64,000 bases of DNA from Pusillimonas sp. DMV24BSW_D (GTDB lineage: Bacteria > Pseudomonadota > Gammaproteobacteria > Burkholderiales > Burkholderiaceae_B), in contig NZ_CP049990.1 in assembly GCF_011388195.1 (NCBI RefSeq), positions 682,001 through 746,000 on the forward strand. The letters run 5' to 3'. This document shows, one piece after another, positions 26,645 to 44,099 of the stretch (positions are counted from its first letter, which is position 1; the number at the start of each line of letters is the position of its first letter). The position numbers and the translations under genes are program-made. Under the pieces are notes generated by a model. It saw only the letters and a list, made by a program, of their open reading frames with translations. It was not told where the DNA came from and searched no databases.

Positions 26645-28146
26645 TTTCCTACCTCGTGCAGCGATGTTTCGGAAAGATGGACCGGGCCATGCAAACGCCC
26701 GCCCGACAACACCATAATACGATCAGCCACCTGCCAAACCTCTCCCAGGTCGGCCGACGACAACAACACGCCGGCACCTCGCGCACGTGCCGCCAGCAAC
26801 TCGTTATTCACAAAAGCGATGGTTTGCACATCCAAACCGCGGGTTGGATGTGCCGCCAAAATTAATTCAGGTCTGGTGGCCATTTCGCGCGCCAGAACCA
26901 GTTTCTGCTGATTACCGCCGGAAAGTTGATTCACCCGCGCGCCCAGACCGGGCGTTTTTACCGAATAAGACTTCACCGACTCGGCCAGGTCGGCTAGCAA
27001 CGGCGCCGGCCGAAGCCAGCCTTTCAGGTTAAAACGCGAACGTCGTAATTGCGTGAGCAAATAGTTGTCTGCCAAGTTGGCACCCGGAAGAACGGCATCA
27101 CGCAAACGGTCTTCCGGAATATGACAAACGCCGCCGGCACGAACGCGGGCCGAATCCAGCCCCCGCCGACCCGGCGCAAACCAATAATCAAGAAAACCCG
27201 AATCGGGTTTAAGCAAGCCCGCCGCCAAACTCATCAATTCCGTTTGCCCATTCCCATCGACGCCGCACAGCGCAAGTATCTCTCCTGAACGAACATCGAA
27301 ACTGACGTCGTCCAATGCCACCGTTCCATTGGGTCGTTTCAACGACACACCTTCAACTTTCAACAAAGATTGCCCTTGCTCAACAGGCGTCACACGCTCG
27401 CTTAACTCAGGTAGTGTGTCGCCCACCAGAAGACGCACCAGATCTTCGCGGGTTTTGCCGCCCACATCCGAAATACTGACAACTTTGCCCAAACGCATCA
27501 CCACAACACGCTTGCAACATTCGAGAATATCTTCCAGCTTGTGGCTGATGATGATGACGGCGGTGCCTTGCGCGGCCAATTCGGCCACCATACGGAATAG
27601 TGCAGGGCGCTCTTCACGCGCCAACACTGCCGTTGGCTCATCCAGAATCAAAAGGCGCGGCCTACGCGCCAGCACCTTCAGAATTTCTACGCGCTGCTGC
27701 TCACCAACCGTTAATTTTTCAACACGCTGATCGAAAGGAATCGGCATACCCAACTGATCGGCTATGGGTTGCAACTCTTTTTTCAATTGGTCGAGCTTCA
27801 ACCAACCTTTACCCCAACGACGGTCGCCCAACGCCAGGTTCTCGGCAACCGTGAAGGCCCCCACCAACTTGAAATGCTGATGCACCATGCCAATGCCGGC
27901 GTCGGTTGCATCGCGCGGGGAATGCAACACAATGGGCTTGCCATCCATTTTGATCACCCCCGAATCAGGGGTGATCAAACCCGAAATCATGTTCATCAGG
28001 GTCGACTTTCCGGCGCCGTTTTCGCCGAGAATACCAACGATCTCTCCGGGCGCTACGTCGAAACTAATATGATCATTGGCAACCAAGGCCCCGAAGGCCT
28101 TGGTTAACCCTTCAAGCGACAATAAAGGTGGTGCGTTAACCGTCAT
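26626..28146 (-). CDS. BMP-type ABC transporter ATPase, two nucleotide-binding domains
   Basis: A 506-residue double ATPase of the YufO/sugar-nucleoside class. The first domain has Walker A GENGAGKST (41-49) and ILDEPTAVL; its signature region, KLTVGEQQRVEI, is the variant normal in this family. The second domain has the degenerate GVDGNGQTE Walker A and LSGGNQQKLVLAREM. Such asymmetry is usual here. It lies 37 bases after the binding-protein gene. Confidence 0.9.
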   Translation of the reverse strand: MTVNAPPLLSLEGLTKAFGALVANDHISFDVAPGEIVGILGENGAGKSTLMNMISGLITPDSGVIKMDGKPIVLHSPRDATDAGIGMVHQHFKLVGAFTVAENLALGDRRWGKGWLKLDQLKKELQPIADQLGMPIPFDQRVEKLTVGEQQRVEILKVLARRPRLLILDEPTAVLAREERPALFRMVAELAAQGTAVIIISHKLEDILECCKRVVVMRLGKVVSISDVGGKTREDLVRLLVGDTLPELSERVTPVEQGQSLLKVEGVSLKRPNGTVALDDVSFDVRSGEILALCGVDGNGQTELMSLAAGLLKPDSGFLDYWFAPGRRGLDSARVRAGGVCHIPEDRLRDAVLPGANLADNYLLTQLRRSRFNLKGWLRPAPLLADLAESVKSYSVKTPGLGARVNQLSGGNQQKLVLAREMATRPELILAAHPTRGLDVQTIAFVNNELLAARARGAGVLLSSADLGEVWQVADRIMVLSGGRLHGPVHLSETSLHEVGKWMTDR

Positions 28147-28183
28147 GCAACACCGTACTCAAATAACCACATAGGACACCGCT

Positions 28184-29155
28184 TTAACGGATCTCGGGAA
28201 GGTCGTCGATTGTGCCGGCACGGATGCCATCCATGATTTCCTGTACTTTGGCCTTGTCTTCGGCTGACAGCTTGTCTTCGAAATTGCGATAAGGCGCCAG
28301 GCCAATCCCGTTTTCATTCAAGCCCAACAGATAGTTCTTGGGTTCAATCGTGCCATCAATCACTTTGCCAATGGCCATGTCAATGTTGACGTCGAAATTG
28401 ATGAGCGCGGTTGTGGCAATGGTATCCGGTGCCAAGGCGGCGGAGTCAAATGCCGTGCCAATCATCACAACGCCTTTTTCTTTCGCCGCCTGCAACGTAC
28501 CCACCACGTTCTCATTACCAATTGCTGAAACCACGTCGGCACCACTATCAATCATGCTGGTGGTAATTTCTTTGGCTTTGGCAATATCGGAGAACGAGCC
28601 AACATAAGCAGACATCACCTCGATATCCGGGTTAATGCGTTGCGCACCCCGCTTGAAACCATCGTCATACTCTTGAATGGTCGGAACCGGGATGGCGGGA
28701 ATATTCCCAATTTTTCCACTTTCCGAAAGCAAGGCGGCAACCGCGCCGGCCATGTATCCACCATCACCCCAGCGGTTGTCGAACGATGCCAGGTTAGGCG
28801 CCTCGGCAACCTTGGCGGTATTGATAATGAACCAGGTATCCGGAAAACGTTTATGAATTCGTTTGGCGGGGTCGGCAAACTGGAAGCCATGGCCGATCAC
28901 AATGTCGTACCCATCGCGCGCATAAGCAGACAACGCTTCCTGCGCTTCGGCAACCTGTGTGTTTTCGCGAATGGAAACCTGCAGGTTCGGATATTTCTCT
29001 TGCGCCTTTTTAATACCTTCAGCTGCTGCACTGTTGAACGTGCCGTCGGTCACCGAACCTGGCAACACCAACGCCACTTTCAGTTTATCGGCCTGGGCAT
29101 GCGACAAAACCGGCATAACCAGGAGACACATTGCCACCATAATGCTTCTTAACAT
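28184..29155 (-). CDS. BMP-family substrate-binding protein
   Basis: A 323-residue Med/BMP-type binding protein. Signal peptide at residues 1-20 (LRSIMVAMCLLVMPVLSHAQ); there is no lipobox cysteine, so it is likely periplasmic and soluble. LPGSVTDGTFNSAAAEGIKK is the family N-terminus, followed by GHGFQFADP and DNRWGDGGYMAG. Characterised members bind purine nucleosides. Here the operon partners are HyuA/HyuB and a cysteine hydrolase, so a cyclic ureide or imide is an attractive ligand; this is unproven. Confidence 0.85.
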   Translation of the reverse strand: MLRSIMVAMCLLVMPVLSHAQADKLKVALVLPGSVTDGTFNSAAAEGIKKAQEKYPNLQVSIRENTQVAEAQEALSAYARDGYDIVIGHGFQFADPAKRIHKRFPDTWFIINTAKVAEAPNLASFDNRWGDGGYMAGAVAALLSESGKIGNIPAIPVPTIQEYDDGFKRGAQRINPDIEVMSAYVGSFSDIAKAKEITTSMIDSGADVVSAIGNENVVGTLQAAKEKGVVMIGTAFDSAALAPDTIATTALINFDVNIDMAIGKVIDGTIEPKNYLLGLNENGIGLAPYRNFEDKLSAEDKAKVQEIMDGIRAGTIDDLPEIR

Positions 29156-29178
29156 ACCAACCTCCGTAAATTTAAAGT

Positions 29179-29195
29179 GGGGGCAAAGCGCCCCC
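29179..29195 (-). other. short GC hairpin in operon spacer
   Basis: GGGGGC (29179-29184) and GCCCCC (29190-29195), loop AAAGC, between the hydrolase and the binding-protein genes. No U tract follows, so it is more likely an mRNA-stabilising or expression-tuning stem than a terminator. Confidence 0.45.
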
Positions 29196-29210
29196 GAAAC
29201 GGAACTACAT

Positions 29211-29894
29211 TCAAGCGTTTTGCTGCAAACGCTTCACAACCTCATCACTTGTCATGACATTGCCAAACTGCTGCACAATGTTCTCCAATGCCGCACGATG
29301 CTCGTCATCGGACAGCGCCGCACAACAGTCTTCCAGCATCGTGACCCTGAAATCCATCATCATTGCGTCGCGCGCCGTCGACTCACAACAAATATTGGTT
29401 TTAGTGCCGGCAATCAAAATGCTGTCGATACCCAAACTGCGCAATACACGCTCTAAAGAAGACGAACCCGGAATAAGCGCGCTATAGCGGTTTTTCACAA
29501 TCACCATATCTTCCGGCCCGGTATCCAAACCCGAATACACGGCCTGATTCTCAGGCGAATTGGCTTCAATGGTGCGCGCACGAATATCACCTGAAACAAA
29601 GTAGTTGTAGAACATGTCCCAATCACTTTCACCCTTGAAATTGCTATTGGCATGCAGCACCCACATAACGGGCACGCCCAACTCACGCAACTTCGGCGTT
29701 AGCGCATTTAAATTCGGCACAATGCCCCGCGAAGATGCCACCTCTGCAGGTGCGCCCTCGTCGCAAAATGTGCCTTGCATATCAATCACGACCAGCGCGG
29801 TCTTCTTCGGATGATAGTCATCGAATACGTGTACTTTTCCACGTCGCTTCATCACGCGATCGATTACTTCCTGACGAACTCCAACTTTATGCAT
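29211..29894 (-). CDS. isochorismatase-family amidohydrolase (N-carbamoylsarcosine amidase-like)
   Basis: A 227-residue cysteine hydrolase with Asp38 (VVIDMQGTF), Lys134 (VKNRYSAL) and Cys169 (TNICCESTARD), the family triad. It follows the HyuA-HyuB-zinc ribbon genes in one operon. In N-methylhydantoin breakdown, the HyuAB-type enzyme makes N-carbamoylsarcosine and an enzyme of this family removes the carbamoyl group, so such a two-step route fits. A different carbamoyl or amide substrate is possible. A GGTGAGG stretch supports the ATG at 29894. Confidence 0.82.
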   Translation of the reverse strand: MHKVGVRQEVIDRVMKRRGKVHVFDDYHPKKTALVVIDMQGTFCDEGAPAEVASSRGIVPNLNALTPKLRELGVPVMWVLHANSNFKGESDWDMFYNYFVSGDIRARTIEANSPENQAVYSGLDTGPEDMVIVKNRYSALIPGSSSLERVLRSLGIDSILIAGTKTNICCESTARDAMMMDFRVTMLEDCCAALSDDEHRAALENIVQQFGNVMTSDEVVKRLQQNA

Positions 29895-29928
29895 AACCTC
29901 ACCTAATAAAGAAATTTATTTTTCCGCG

Positions 29929-30216
29929 TTAAGGATTCACCACATCGTATAAATATGGGTCCTCCGGCAAACCTGTTTCACTGTCCAGCAAATGACCGCA
30001 TTCCGGGCAGGAAAACTCGCGCAGCTGTAGATCGGGCTGCACGGATTTCGACCATCCGTGCAGCCCCGCAACCGCTGAAACCTTTACAGGTACGTTGTCT
30101 TTCCAATGTGTTTCACCGCCGAACTCGACCAAGCCCGCACCACAGGAAGCGCAGCAAATAAACTGCCGGCCGGCTTTGTCATCCAGGTTCAACGTGGGGG
30201 AAATTCGCTTACTCAT
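29929..30216 (-). CDS. small zinc-ribbon protein, acetone carboxylase gamma-like
   Basis: A 95-residue protein with two CxxC pairs, Cys22/Cys25 (CASCG) and Cys70/Cys73 (CPECG), which would hold one zinc. The arrangement resembles the gamma subunit of acetone carboxylase, whose alpha and beta subunits are HyuB/HyuA relatives. Its ATG overlaps the HyuB stop (ATGA). It is probably a third subunit of the HyuAB enzyme here. Presence of this subunit makes a carboxylase an alternative to a hydantoinase for the complex. Confidence 0.7.
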   Translation of the reverse strand: MSKRISPTLNLDDKAGRQFICCASCGAGLVEFGGETHWKDNVPVKVSAVAGLHGWSKSVQPDLQLREFSCPECGHLLDSETGLPEDPYLYDVVNP

Positions 30217-32033
30217 GCATGAACTCCTTGCTCGATACGGGACTGGCGCATGGATTGACGCAACGCGCGTGTTGCCTCCTCATCGGCTGCACCATCACGG
30301 ATCACCACGCCATAAATTTTTTCTGCGGCCTCTGCGGAAAGCGTACGGGTAGCCACATCGCGCACGATTGATTCAACCGGCCGGGCTAACGGATCGCCCA
30401 CACCGCCGCCGCCATTCCAACGCAAATAGAAAGCATCGTCCTGTTTCAGCGGGAAAACCCCCCAACTAATCGGCTCTCGATTTCCGGTAAGCAACTCCGC
30501 GTCGGTTTGCTCGATGCGCGCACTTTCGGATACCTCGACGCCCCCTTTGTAGAGCACATAATCATTCGCCGTACCGGGACCGCCCCCGGCCAGCCCATCG
30601 CTCATGGGGAATTTCGACCCTTTGCCCGACAGTACAAAGTTAATCGCACCATCTGGGCTACCGTGCGGAACCACGGCAATTTCTCCGCCCAGACCGCCCC
30701 GGAACTCGCCCGACCCACCGGAATCGAGCATGCGCCGGCGGAACAGATAGCGAATCGGGAAAGTGCCTTCAACCGTTTCAACGTTAGCCATTCGGGAGAT
30801 GGGGTTGGGCATTTCACCACCGATATCCACACCATCACCATACGTTTTCGCACCGCCTGCACCGGCAAAAGTTTCGGTCAGAATGTCGATGGCCATGCGA
30901 CCTTCGCGATTGCGACCAAACATGAACACCGCAAAGTGATTGGCGTGCCACACCGACGTGGCTTCCTCTTTGTATTTCTCACTCGCCGCCAGCATTTTGC
31001 CGATGGTGGAGCAAGCCGCATTGTTAACCGATTGAATGGCACCCACTGTGGCCACCGACACCGGTGCGGGACGCGTGCAATTCACAATCGTGCCCTCCGG
31101 CGCAATCATGCGTATCGGCTCAACCGCGCCCTGATTCCAGGTAATGTCGTAACACAGTAGTGGGAACAGGGGCGCAAACAAGCCGCCCAACGACGCCCAC
31201 TGCGTGCAGTTAACGCTATAGCGCGACTGCGGACTGGAACCGGTGAAGTCGAAAGTAAGCGTGTCGTCTTTCTTGGTCATGGTCAACAGCACCTTGGCCG
31301 TTTCCCCCAGCACATCAATGTACTGACGCGACTGCCAGGAACCATCAGGCAACTCACGCAAACGTTGACGCAATAATTGCTCCGATTGATCAATAAGCGT
31401 TTTACCTACCTCATCCACCGCATCGGCACCGTATTTGTCGATAAGCGCCAGCATACGTTCACCCGCGACGTTGTTGCAGGCAATCAATGCACGCATATCC
31501 AACGCCACCATTTCCGGACTGCGCACCATGTTCAGAAAAGTATCCCAAACGTCCTGGCGCAACTCACCGCGGCTGACCAGCTTAATGCCGGGGCTGCTAA
31601 AGCCTTCACTGTAGATATCCACCGCGTCGGGAGCAAACCCACCAGGGTTCATGGCGCCAATGTCACATACGTGAACAAAGCACGCACTCCAGGCCACCAG
31701 CTTTCCTTCATGATGAATCGGGCGCAGCAAGTACACGTCCGACGTGTGCAGTGCCGCTGTATAAGGGTCATTCAGCATGTAAATGTCGCCCGGCTCAATC
31801 TGCCCTTCAAAACGACGAATAATTGCCTTGCATGCCTCGGCCGCACTGGTTAAATGGTGCAGGAACCCGACCCCGCCCATGAGCAAGGAACCGTCGGCGC
31901 GATACAGGCTGACCATCAGGTCATGGCCCTCATTGGTAATCGCACTGCCCGACACATGCTTAAGGGTAATCACCGCCTCTTCCACCACGCGGAATAAACG
32001 GTGGCGAATAATGGAATATGTAATCGGATCCAT
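30213..32033 (-). CDS. hyuB: hydantoinase B/oxoprolinase-family subunit
   Basis: A 606-residue HyuB-type subunit. MDPITYSIIRHRLFRVVEEA is the family N-terminus, then PGDIYMLNDPYTAALHTSDV, LTFDFTGSSPQSRYSVNC and the C-terminal WNGGGGVGDPLARP. HyuB works with HyuA in ATP-dependent opening of cyclic amides (N-methylhydantoin, 5-oxoproline, caprolactam) or in carboxylation of ketones. A strong GGAGGAG site precedes the ATG. It starts two bases after HyuA. Confidence 0.88.
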   Translation of the reverse strand: MDPITYSIIRHRLFRVVEEAVITLKHVSGSAITNEGHDLMVSLYRADGSLLMGGVGFLHHLTSAAEACKAIIRRFEGQIEPGDIYMLNDPYTAALHTSDVYLLRPIHHEGKLVAWSACFVHVCDIGAMNPGGFAPDAVDIYSEGFSSPGIKLVSRGELRQDVWDTFLNMVRSPEMVALDMRALIACNNVAGERMLALIDKYGADAVDEVGKTLIDQSEQLLRQRLRELPDGSWQSRQYIDVLGETAKVLLTMTKKDDTLTFDFTGSSPQSRYSVNCTQWASLGGLFAPLFPLLCYDITWNQGAVEPIRMIAPEGTIVNCTRPAPVSVATVGAIQSVNNAACSTIGKMLAASEKYKEEATSVWHANHFAVFMFGRNREGRMAIDILTETFAGAGGAKTYGDGVDIGGEMPNPISRMANVETVEGTFPIRYLFRRRMLDSGGSGEFRGGLGGEIAVVPHGSPDGAINFVLSGKGSKFPMSDGLAGGGPGTANDYVLYKGGVEVSESARIEQTDAELLTGNREPISWGVFPLKQDDAFYLRWNGGGGVGDPLARPVESIVRDVATRTLSAEAAEKIYGVVIRDGAADEEATRALRQSMRQSRIEQGVHA

Positions 32034-32035
32034 AA

Positions 32036-34165
32036 TCAGGCTCCTCCTTCCAGTTCAACAACAATGTTTCGGTACTCATCCATCATCGCTTTCTGACCCT
32101 GCTGCAGCACGATGGTGGTGATAGGGGTATGAATGACCGCTGGGCCGCTCAGGCGATTTCCGGGGGTGAGCTTGTCGAAGTTGTAGATATCGGCGGGCGC
32201 GAGTTTGCCTTGTGCTTCCACAAAGATATCGCGCCGACCCATCAACGCGCCACTGGCATCTTCCCCACCCATTTCCACTGCAGGCACCTCGGGTTTCTTC
32301 AAGACACCGCGGGCAGTCAGACGGAACAGCTTCATTTCGATACCGGCTTCGCGATAGGCAGACCCTTTGCCATACTTTCTTTCGTATAGCGCCTCGAAAT
32401 CACTCAGTAATTGCTCCAGTGCCTGCTGATCCATCGGAGTTGCACCGCGAACCGTTGTGGTCAGCTCATGTACTTGGCGCGCATAACGTAAATCGACCGC
32501 CCATTCCAGGCTGATCTCATCCTCTTTAAAGCCTTCCTGCTTAAGCTGCTCGCGCGCTTCAGCCACCATGGGCTCGTAAATTCGATTAATTTCTTCCGGA
32601 TCCGTGTCGGCGCGTAGCGTACGCGTCGTGGCATATTGGTGGACGATATCGGCCGACACCAAACCAAATGCACAGTTCACCGAAGCGGTGTAGGGAATAA
32701 CGATTTTCTTTACGCCGAGCTCGGCACCGAACATGGCCGACAGCATGCCGCACGAACCACCAAAGGAATGCAGTACGTAGTCGCGTGGATCCAGGCCACG
32801 CTCAACGGTAATTTCTCGTATCAGGTCGGTAATCTGGGCCGACGCCAGCCGATAAATACCGATTGCGGCCTCTTCAACCGACATGTTCAGGGGCTTGGCG
32901 ACTTTTTCATCAAACGCCTTACGTGCGGCATCCGGATTCAACTGGATCGAGCCGCCCAGGAACGTGCTGGGATCCATGTAACCAATCAGCATGAACACAT
33001 CGGTTAACGTGGGTTCGGTACCACCCAGGCCATAACATACCGGCCCAGGCCGGGAGCCCGCTGATCGCGGACCCACGTGAGGTTCGCCGGTTGCCTCATC
33101 GATGCTCACAATCGACCCGCCGCCCGCGCCAATCGATACCACTTCAATTTTCGGTGCGGCGTAGTGATAACGGTCGACCATCGGTTCACGCGCGAACTCA
33201 ATTTCACCGTTTTGAATCACACTCACCTTGAACGTCGTACCGCCCATATCGGTGGCGATCACATCGGGTTGTTTTAACAACTCACCCAACGAACGACTGC
33301 CGATAACGCCCGCAGCCGGGCCGCATTCCAGCATGCCCACCGAACGGTCGGCCGCTTCGTTGGCCGGCAGCAGGCCACCGTAACCTTGCATCACCATGAT
33401 CTGGCCCCGATACGCCGTCTGCGCCAGTTTCTGTTCCAGGTCGGCCAGATAACTTTGTGTAATTCTTCCGGCATAAGCATTAATCACCGAGGTGGAGGTG
33501 CGCTCATATTCGCCGGGCAGCGGCGCAATGCTGCTGGAAAGTGTGCAGTACACGTTGGGCGCCACCTTGGCGGCGATGTCCTTCACCATCCGTTCGTTGG
33601 TTTCGTTAATGAACGACCAAAGGAATGCGACGGCAATGGCATCCACGCCTTCTTCCTCAACCAAATGACGAATGGCCTTTTCAACCTCCTGCGGATCGAG
33701 CTCTTTCAGGATCTGGCCTTCGGCATCTGTGCGCTCGGAAATACCGATAATCCGTTCGGCCGGCACCAAAGGCGCGGCGCGTTCCGTCTTGGCAATATGC
33801 TTGATTTTGTCTTCTGTAAGGCCGCCCCAACGCCCATAGGCGCCACGCGTAACTAAAATCGTGTCCTCGAAGCCCTTGGTTGTCAGCAACCCCACCTTCG
33901 CGCCGTCACGGGTAAGGATACAGTTATCAACCACTGTTGATCCGTGGATGAACAAGTAAGTGTCGGCCAAAAGACTATCAAGGGTTTCGCCCATGCTTTG
34001 CGCCGCTGATCGGATTGAATCCAGAATACCGGTGGCAAAATCCGGGGGAGTCGACAATGCCTTGCCAATGCGAATTGGCTCACCCGCCGCGAATACTACC
34101 GTATCCGTGCATGTGCCCCCAACATCTGTCGCGATGACATATTTGCGTCCTGCTGCTTCTTCCAT
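32036..34165 (-). CDS. hyuA: hydantoinase A/oxoprolinase-family subunit
   Basis: A 709-residue ATP-binding subunit of the ASKHA fold. Phosphate loop ATDVGGTCTDTVVF is at the N-terminus, a second phosphate motif ATDMGGTTFKVSVI in the middle, and CYGLGGTEPTLTDVFMLIGY is family-typical. It is the first gene of an eight-gene leftward operon. Upstream, a 34-bp palindrome overlaps the likely promoter, and the rpoC terminator separates it from rpoBC. N-methylhydantoinase, caprolactamase and ketone carboxylase are the main candidate activities. Confidence 0.88.
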   Translation of the reverse strand: MEEAAGRKYVIATDVGGTCTDTVVFAAGEPIRIGKALSTPPDFATGILDSIRSAAQSMGETLDSLLADTYLFIHGSTVVDNCILTRDGAKVGLLTTKGFEDTILVTRGAYGRWGGLTEDKIKHIAKTERAAPLVPAERIIGISERTDAEGQILKELDPQEVEKAIRHLVEEEGVDAIAVAFLWSFINETNERMVKDIAAKVAPNVYCTLSSSIAPLPGEYERTSTSVINAYAGRITQSYLADLEQKLAQTAYRGQIMVMQGYGGLLPANEAADRSVGMLECGPAAGVIGSRSLGELLKQPDVIATDMGGTTFKVSVIQNGEIEFAREPMVDRYHYAAPKIEVVSIGAGGGSIVSIDEATGEPHVGPRSAGSRPGPVCYGLGGTEPTLTDVFMLIGYMDPSTFLGGSIQLNPDAARKAFDEKVAKPLNMSVEEAAIGIYRLASAQITDLIREITVERGLDPRDYVLHSFGGSCGMLSAMFGAELGVKKIVIPYTASVNCAFGLVSADIVHQYATTRTLRADTDPEEINRIYEPMVAEAREQLKQEGFKEDEISLEWAVDLRYARQVHELTTTVRGATPMDQQALEQLLSDFEALYERKYGKGSAYREAGIEMKLFRLTARGVLKKPEVPAVEMGGEDASGALMGRRDIFVEAQGKLAPADIYNFDKLTPGNRLSGPAVIHTPITTIVLQQGQKAMMDEYRNIVVELEGGA

Positions 34166-34200
34166 GCCTGTTCAGCCTCCATAGAATGTGTAAAAACACA

Positions 34201-34234
34201 TGTAATGTTAGGTGTTATAACAGCTAACATTACA
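34201..34234. promoter_or_regulatory. 34-bp near-perfect palindrome upstream of hyuA
   Basis: Arms TGTAATGTTAG (34201-34211) and CTAACATTACA (34224-34234) surround a perfect inner palindrome TGTTATAACA (34213-34222). Only the base pair 34212/34223 does not match. It lies 36-69 bases before hyuA and contains a TATAAC element, so a regulator bound there could block the promoter. The MarR protein at 24121-24585 is the obvious candidate. Confidence 0.7.
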
Positions 34235-34281
34235 CATAAAACATGGGGGTTTACGCTGTCAGGGGTTTTACGGATGACATG

Positions 34282-34314
34282 AAAAAACCCCGCCACCTTG
34301 CGGTAAGCGGGGTT
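34282..34314 (-). terminator. intrinsic terminator after rpoC
   Basis: AACCCCGC (34286-34293) pairs with GCGGGGTT (34307-34314), with six T residues on the minus strand after the stem. It ends the rpoBC transcript 37 bases past the rpoC stop. Confidence 0.9.
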
Positions 34315-34350
34315 CTAAAGGCCGGGAAAAGCCGGCAAGTACTAACGAAA

Positions 34351-42716
<8,366 letters not shown>

Positions 42717-42830
42717 GAGCACTCCGACTCGAGGGGTTACATGGGCCGTCAACCACGGCCCCGGTTTACGACTCCAGAGAACCCGACTGGTTCAGAAAAC
42801 ACCACTGACAAGACGGGTTTTCTGGAGACG

Positions 42831-42863
42831 CAAAAGCCCGGGAAGGCCGAAACCTGCCCGGGC
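42831..42863 (-). terminator. terminator-like hairpin between rplL and rpoB
   Basis: GCCCGGG (42836-42842) pairs with CCCGGGC (42857-42863), followed on the minus strand by TTTTG. This is the position of the partial attenuator that lowers rpoBC relative to ribosomal proteins in E. coli. A second stem, CAGAAAA/TTTTCTG, lies just downstream (about 42,793-42,823) and could be a processing site. Confidence 0.65.
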
Positions 42864-42877
42864 GTACGGCAAAAGTC

Positions 42878-43258
42878 TTACTTAAGTTCGACTTTAGCAC
42901 CAGCTTCTTCAAGCTTGGCTTTAGCAGCTTCAGCGTCTTCTTTGCTGGCACCTTCTTTAACTGCTTTAGGTGCGCCGTCGACCATGTCTTTAGCTTCTTT
43001 CAGGCCAAGACCGGTGATTTCACGAACAGCTTTAATCACGCTAACCTTGTTGGCGCCGACTTCGGCCAGAACAACGTCGAACTCAGTTTTTTCTTCAGCA
43101 GCGGCTGCGCCACCACCTGCAACGGGAGCAGCAACAGCCACAGCGGCTGCGGCGGCGGACACGCCAAACTTTTCTTCCATTTCCGAGATGAGCTCGGACA
43201 ACTCGAGAACGGTCAGATTAGCGACCGCGTCGAGGATTTCTGCTTTGCTTAATGCCAT
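42878..43258 (-). CDS. rplL: 50S ribosomal protein L7/L12
   Basis: The 126-residue stalk protein that recruits translation GTPases. N-terminal dimer region ([19 protein letters not shown]), an Ala-rich hinge and the C-terminal domain [20 protein letters not shown] / [16 protein letters not shown] are all present. Follows rplJ by 72 bases. Confidence 0.97.
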   Translation of the reverse strand: MALSKAEILDAVANLTVLELSELISEMEEKFGVSAAAAAVAVAAPVAGGGAAAAEEKTEFDVVLAEVGANKVSVIKAVREITGLGLKEAKDMVDGAPKAVKEGASKEDAEAAKAKLEEAGAKVELK

Positions 43259-43330
43259 TTCTAGAACTCCAAAATTGAATAATTTCCAGGGTTGGGTATC
43301 GCTGTGTCGTTCGACTCAGTTTCCAACTGC

Positions 43331-43855
43331 TTATGCAGCTTCCTTTTGATCGCGCACGGCGGCGAGGCCACGTACGAACTTGGTTGGAACTTCGTTGAGC
43401 GTACGCACAAACTGCGTGACAGGGGCTTGCATCGTACCCATCAGTTTCGCCAGCAACTCATCACGCGACGGCAGGGTGGCCAAGGCCATAACGCCATCTT
43501 TGTTAAGTTGGTTGTCGGGTAGCGAACCACCCGTAATAACCAGCTTGTCGTTGCTTTTTGCGAAATCGGCAAGTACTTTGGCAGCCGCAACAGGATCATC
43601 ACTAATGCCATAGATCAGCGGACCCTTCAAACTTGCTGACATGCCTTCAAAAGGCGTGCCGGCAAGTGCACGGCGAACCAGCGTATTCTTCAGAACACGC
43701 AGATACACACCCGACTCACGCGCTTGTTTGCGCAATACGGTGACGGCAGCGACGTCCAGACCACGGTACTCGGCAGTAATAATCGATTGAGCTTGTGCTA
43801 CCTGCGCAGCAACCTCTTCGACAACTACCGCTTTCTCTTTGCGATTGAGACTCAC
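43331..43855 (-). CDS. rplJ: 50S ribosomal protein L10
   Basis: The 174-residue stalk base protein and, with L7/L12, the usual autoregulator of this operon. A GTG at 43855 is chosen as start because it gives the canonical [18 protein letters not shown] and follows GGAG at about 10 bases; the frame is open 45 bases further upstream. [20 protein letters not shown] is typical. A 244-base leader lies upstream. Confidence 0.95.
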   Translation of the reverse strand: MSLNRKEKAVVVEEVAAQVAQAQSIITAEYRGLDVAAVTVLRKQARESGVYLRVLKNTLVRRALAGTPFEGMSASLKGPLIYGISDDPVAAAKVLADFAKSNDKLVITGGSLPDNQLNKDGVMALATLPSRDELLAKLMGTMQAPVTQFVRTLNEVPTKFVRGLAAVRDQKEAA

Positions 43856-43881
43856 GGTTTGAACACTCCATCTAATGACAC

Positions 43882-44070
43882 CCAGGAGGGTCCCGGGCAT
43901 CTACCGAATGCGGCGCTCCTGGTCGAGTTCTTTAAAACAAAAAAGAATTCTTCCATGGGCGCCGTCTGCGCTGGATCGATTCTGTTGCCAGGAACCGGAT
44001 TAAGCCTGATGTGAAATCACTTCAAGGCTCCAGCGGTCTTTGACAGCAACACCCCAATTCTGCCGGGGTG
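43882..44070 (-). promoter_or_regulatory. rplJ leader with hairpins (L10 autoregulation candidate)
   Basis: The 244-base rplA-rplJ spacer holds no gene. It can form CCAGGAG (43882-43888) with CTCCTGG (43916-43922), close to the GTG start, and CACCCC (44050-44055) with GGGGTG (44065-44070). Structured leaders at this site bind L10-L7/L12 in many bacteria. I did not verify a kink-turn. Confidence 0.45.
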
Positions 44071-44099
44071 CGCCCAAAGTTCTTTACAACTTCAGTGAC

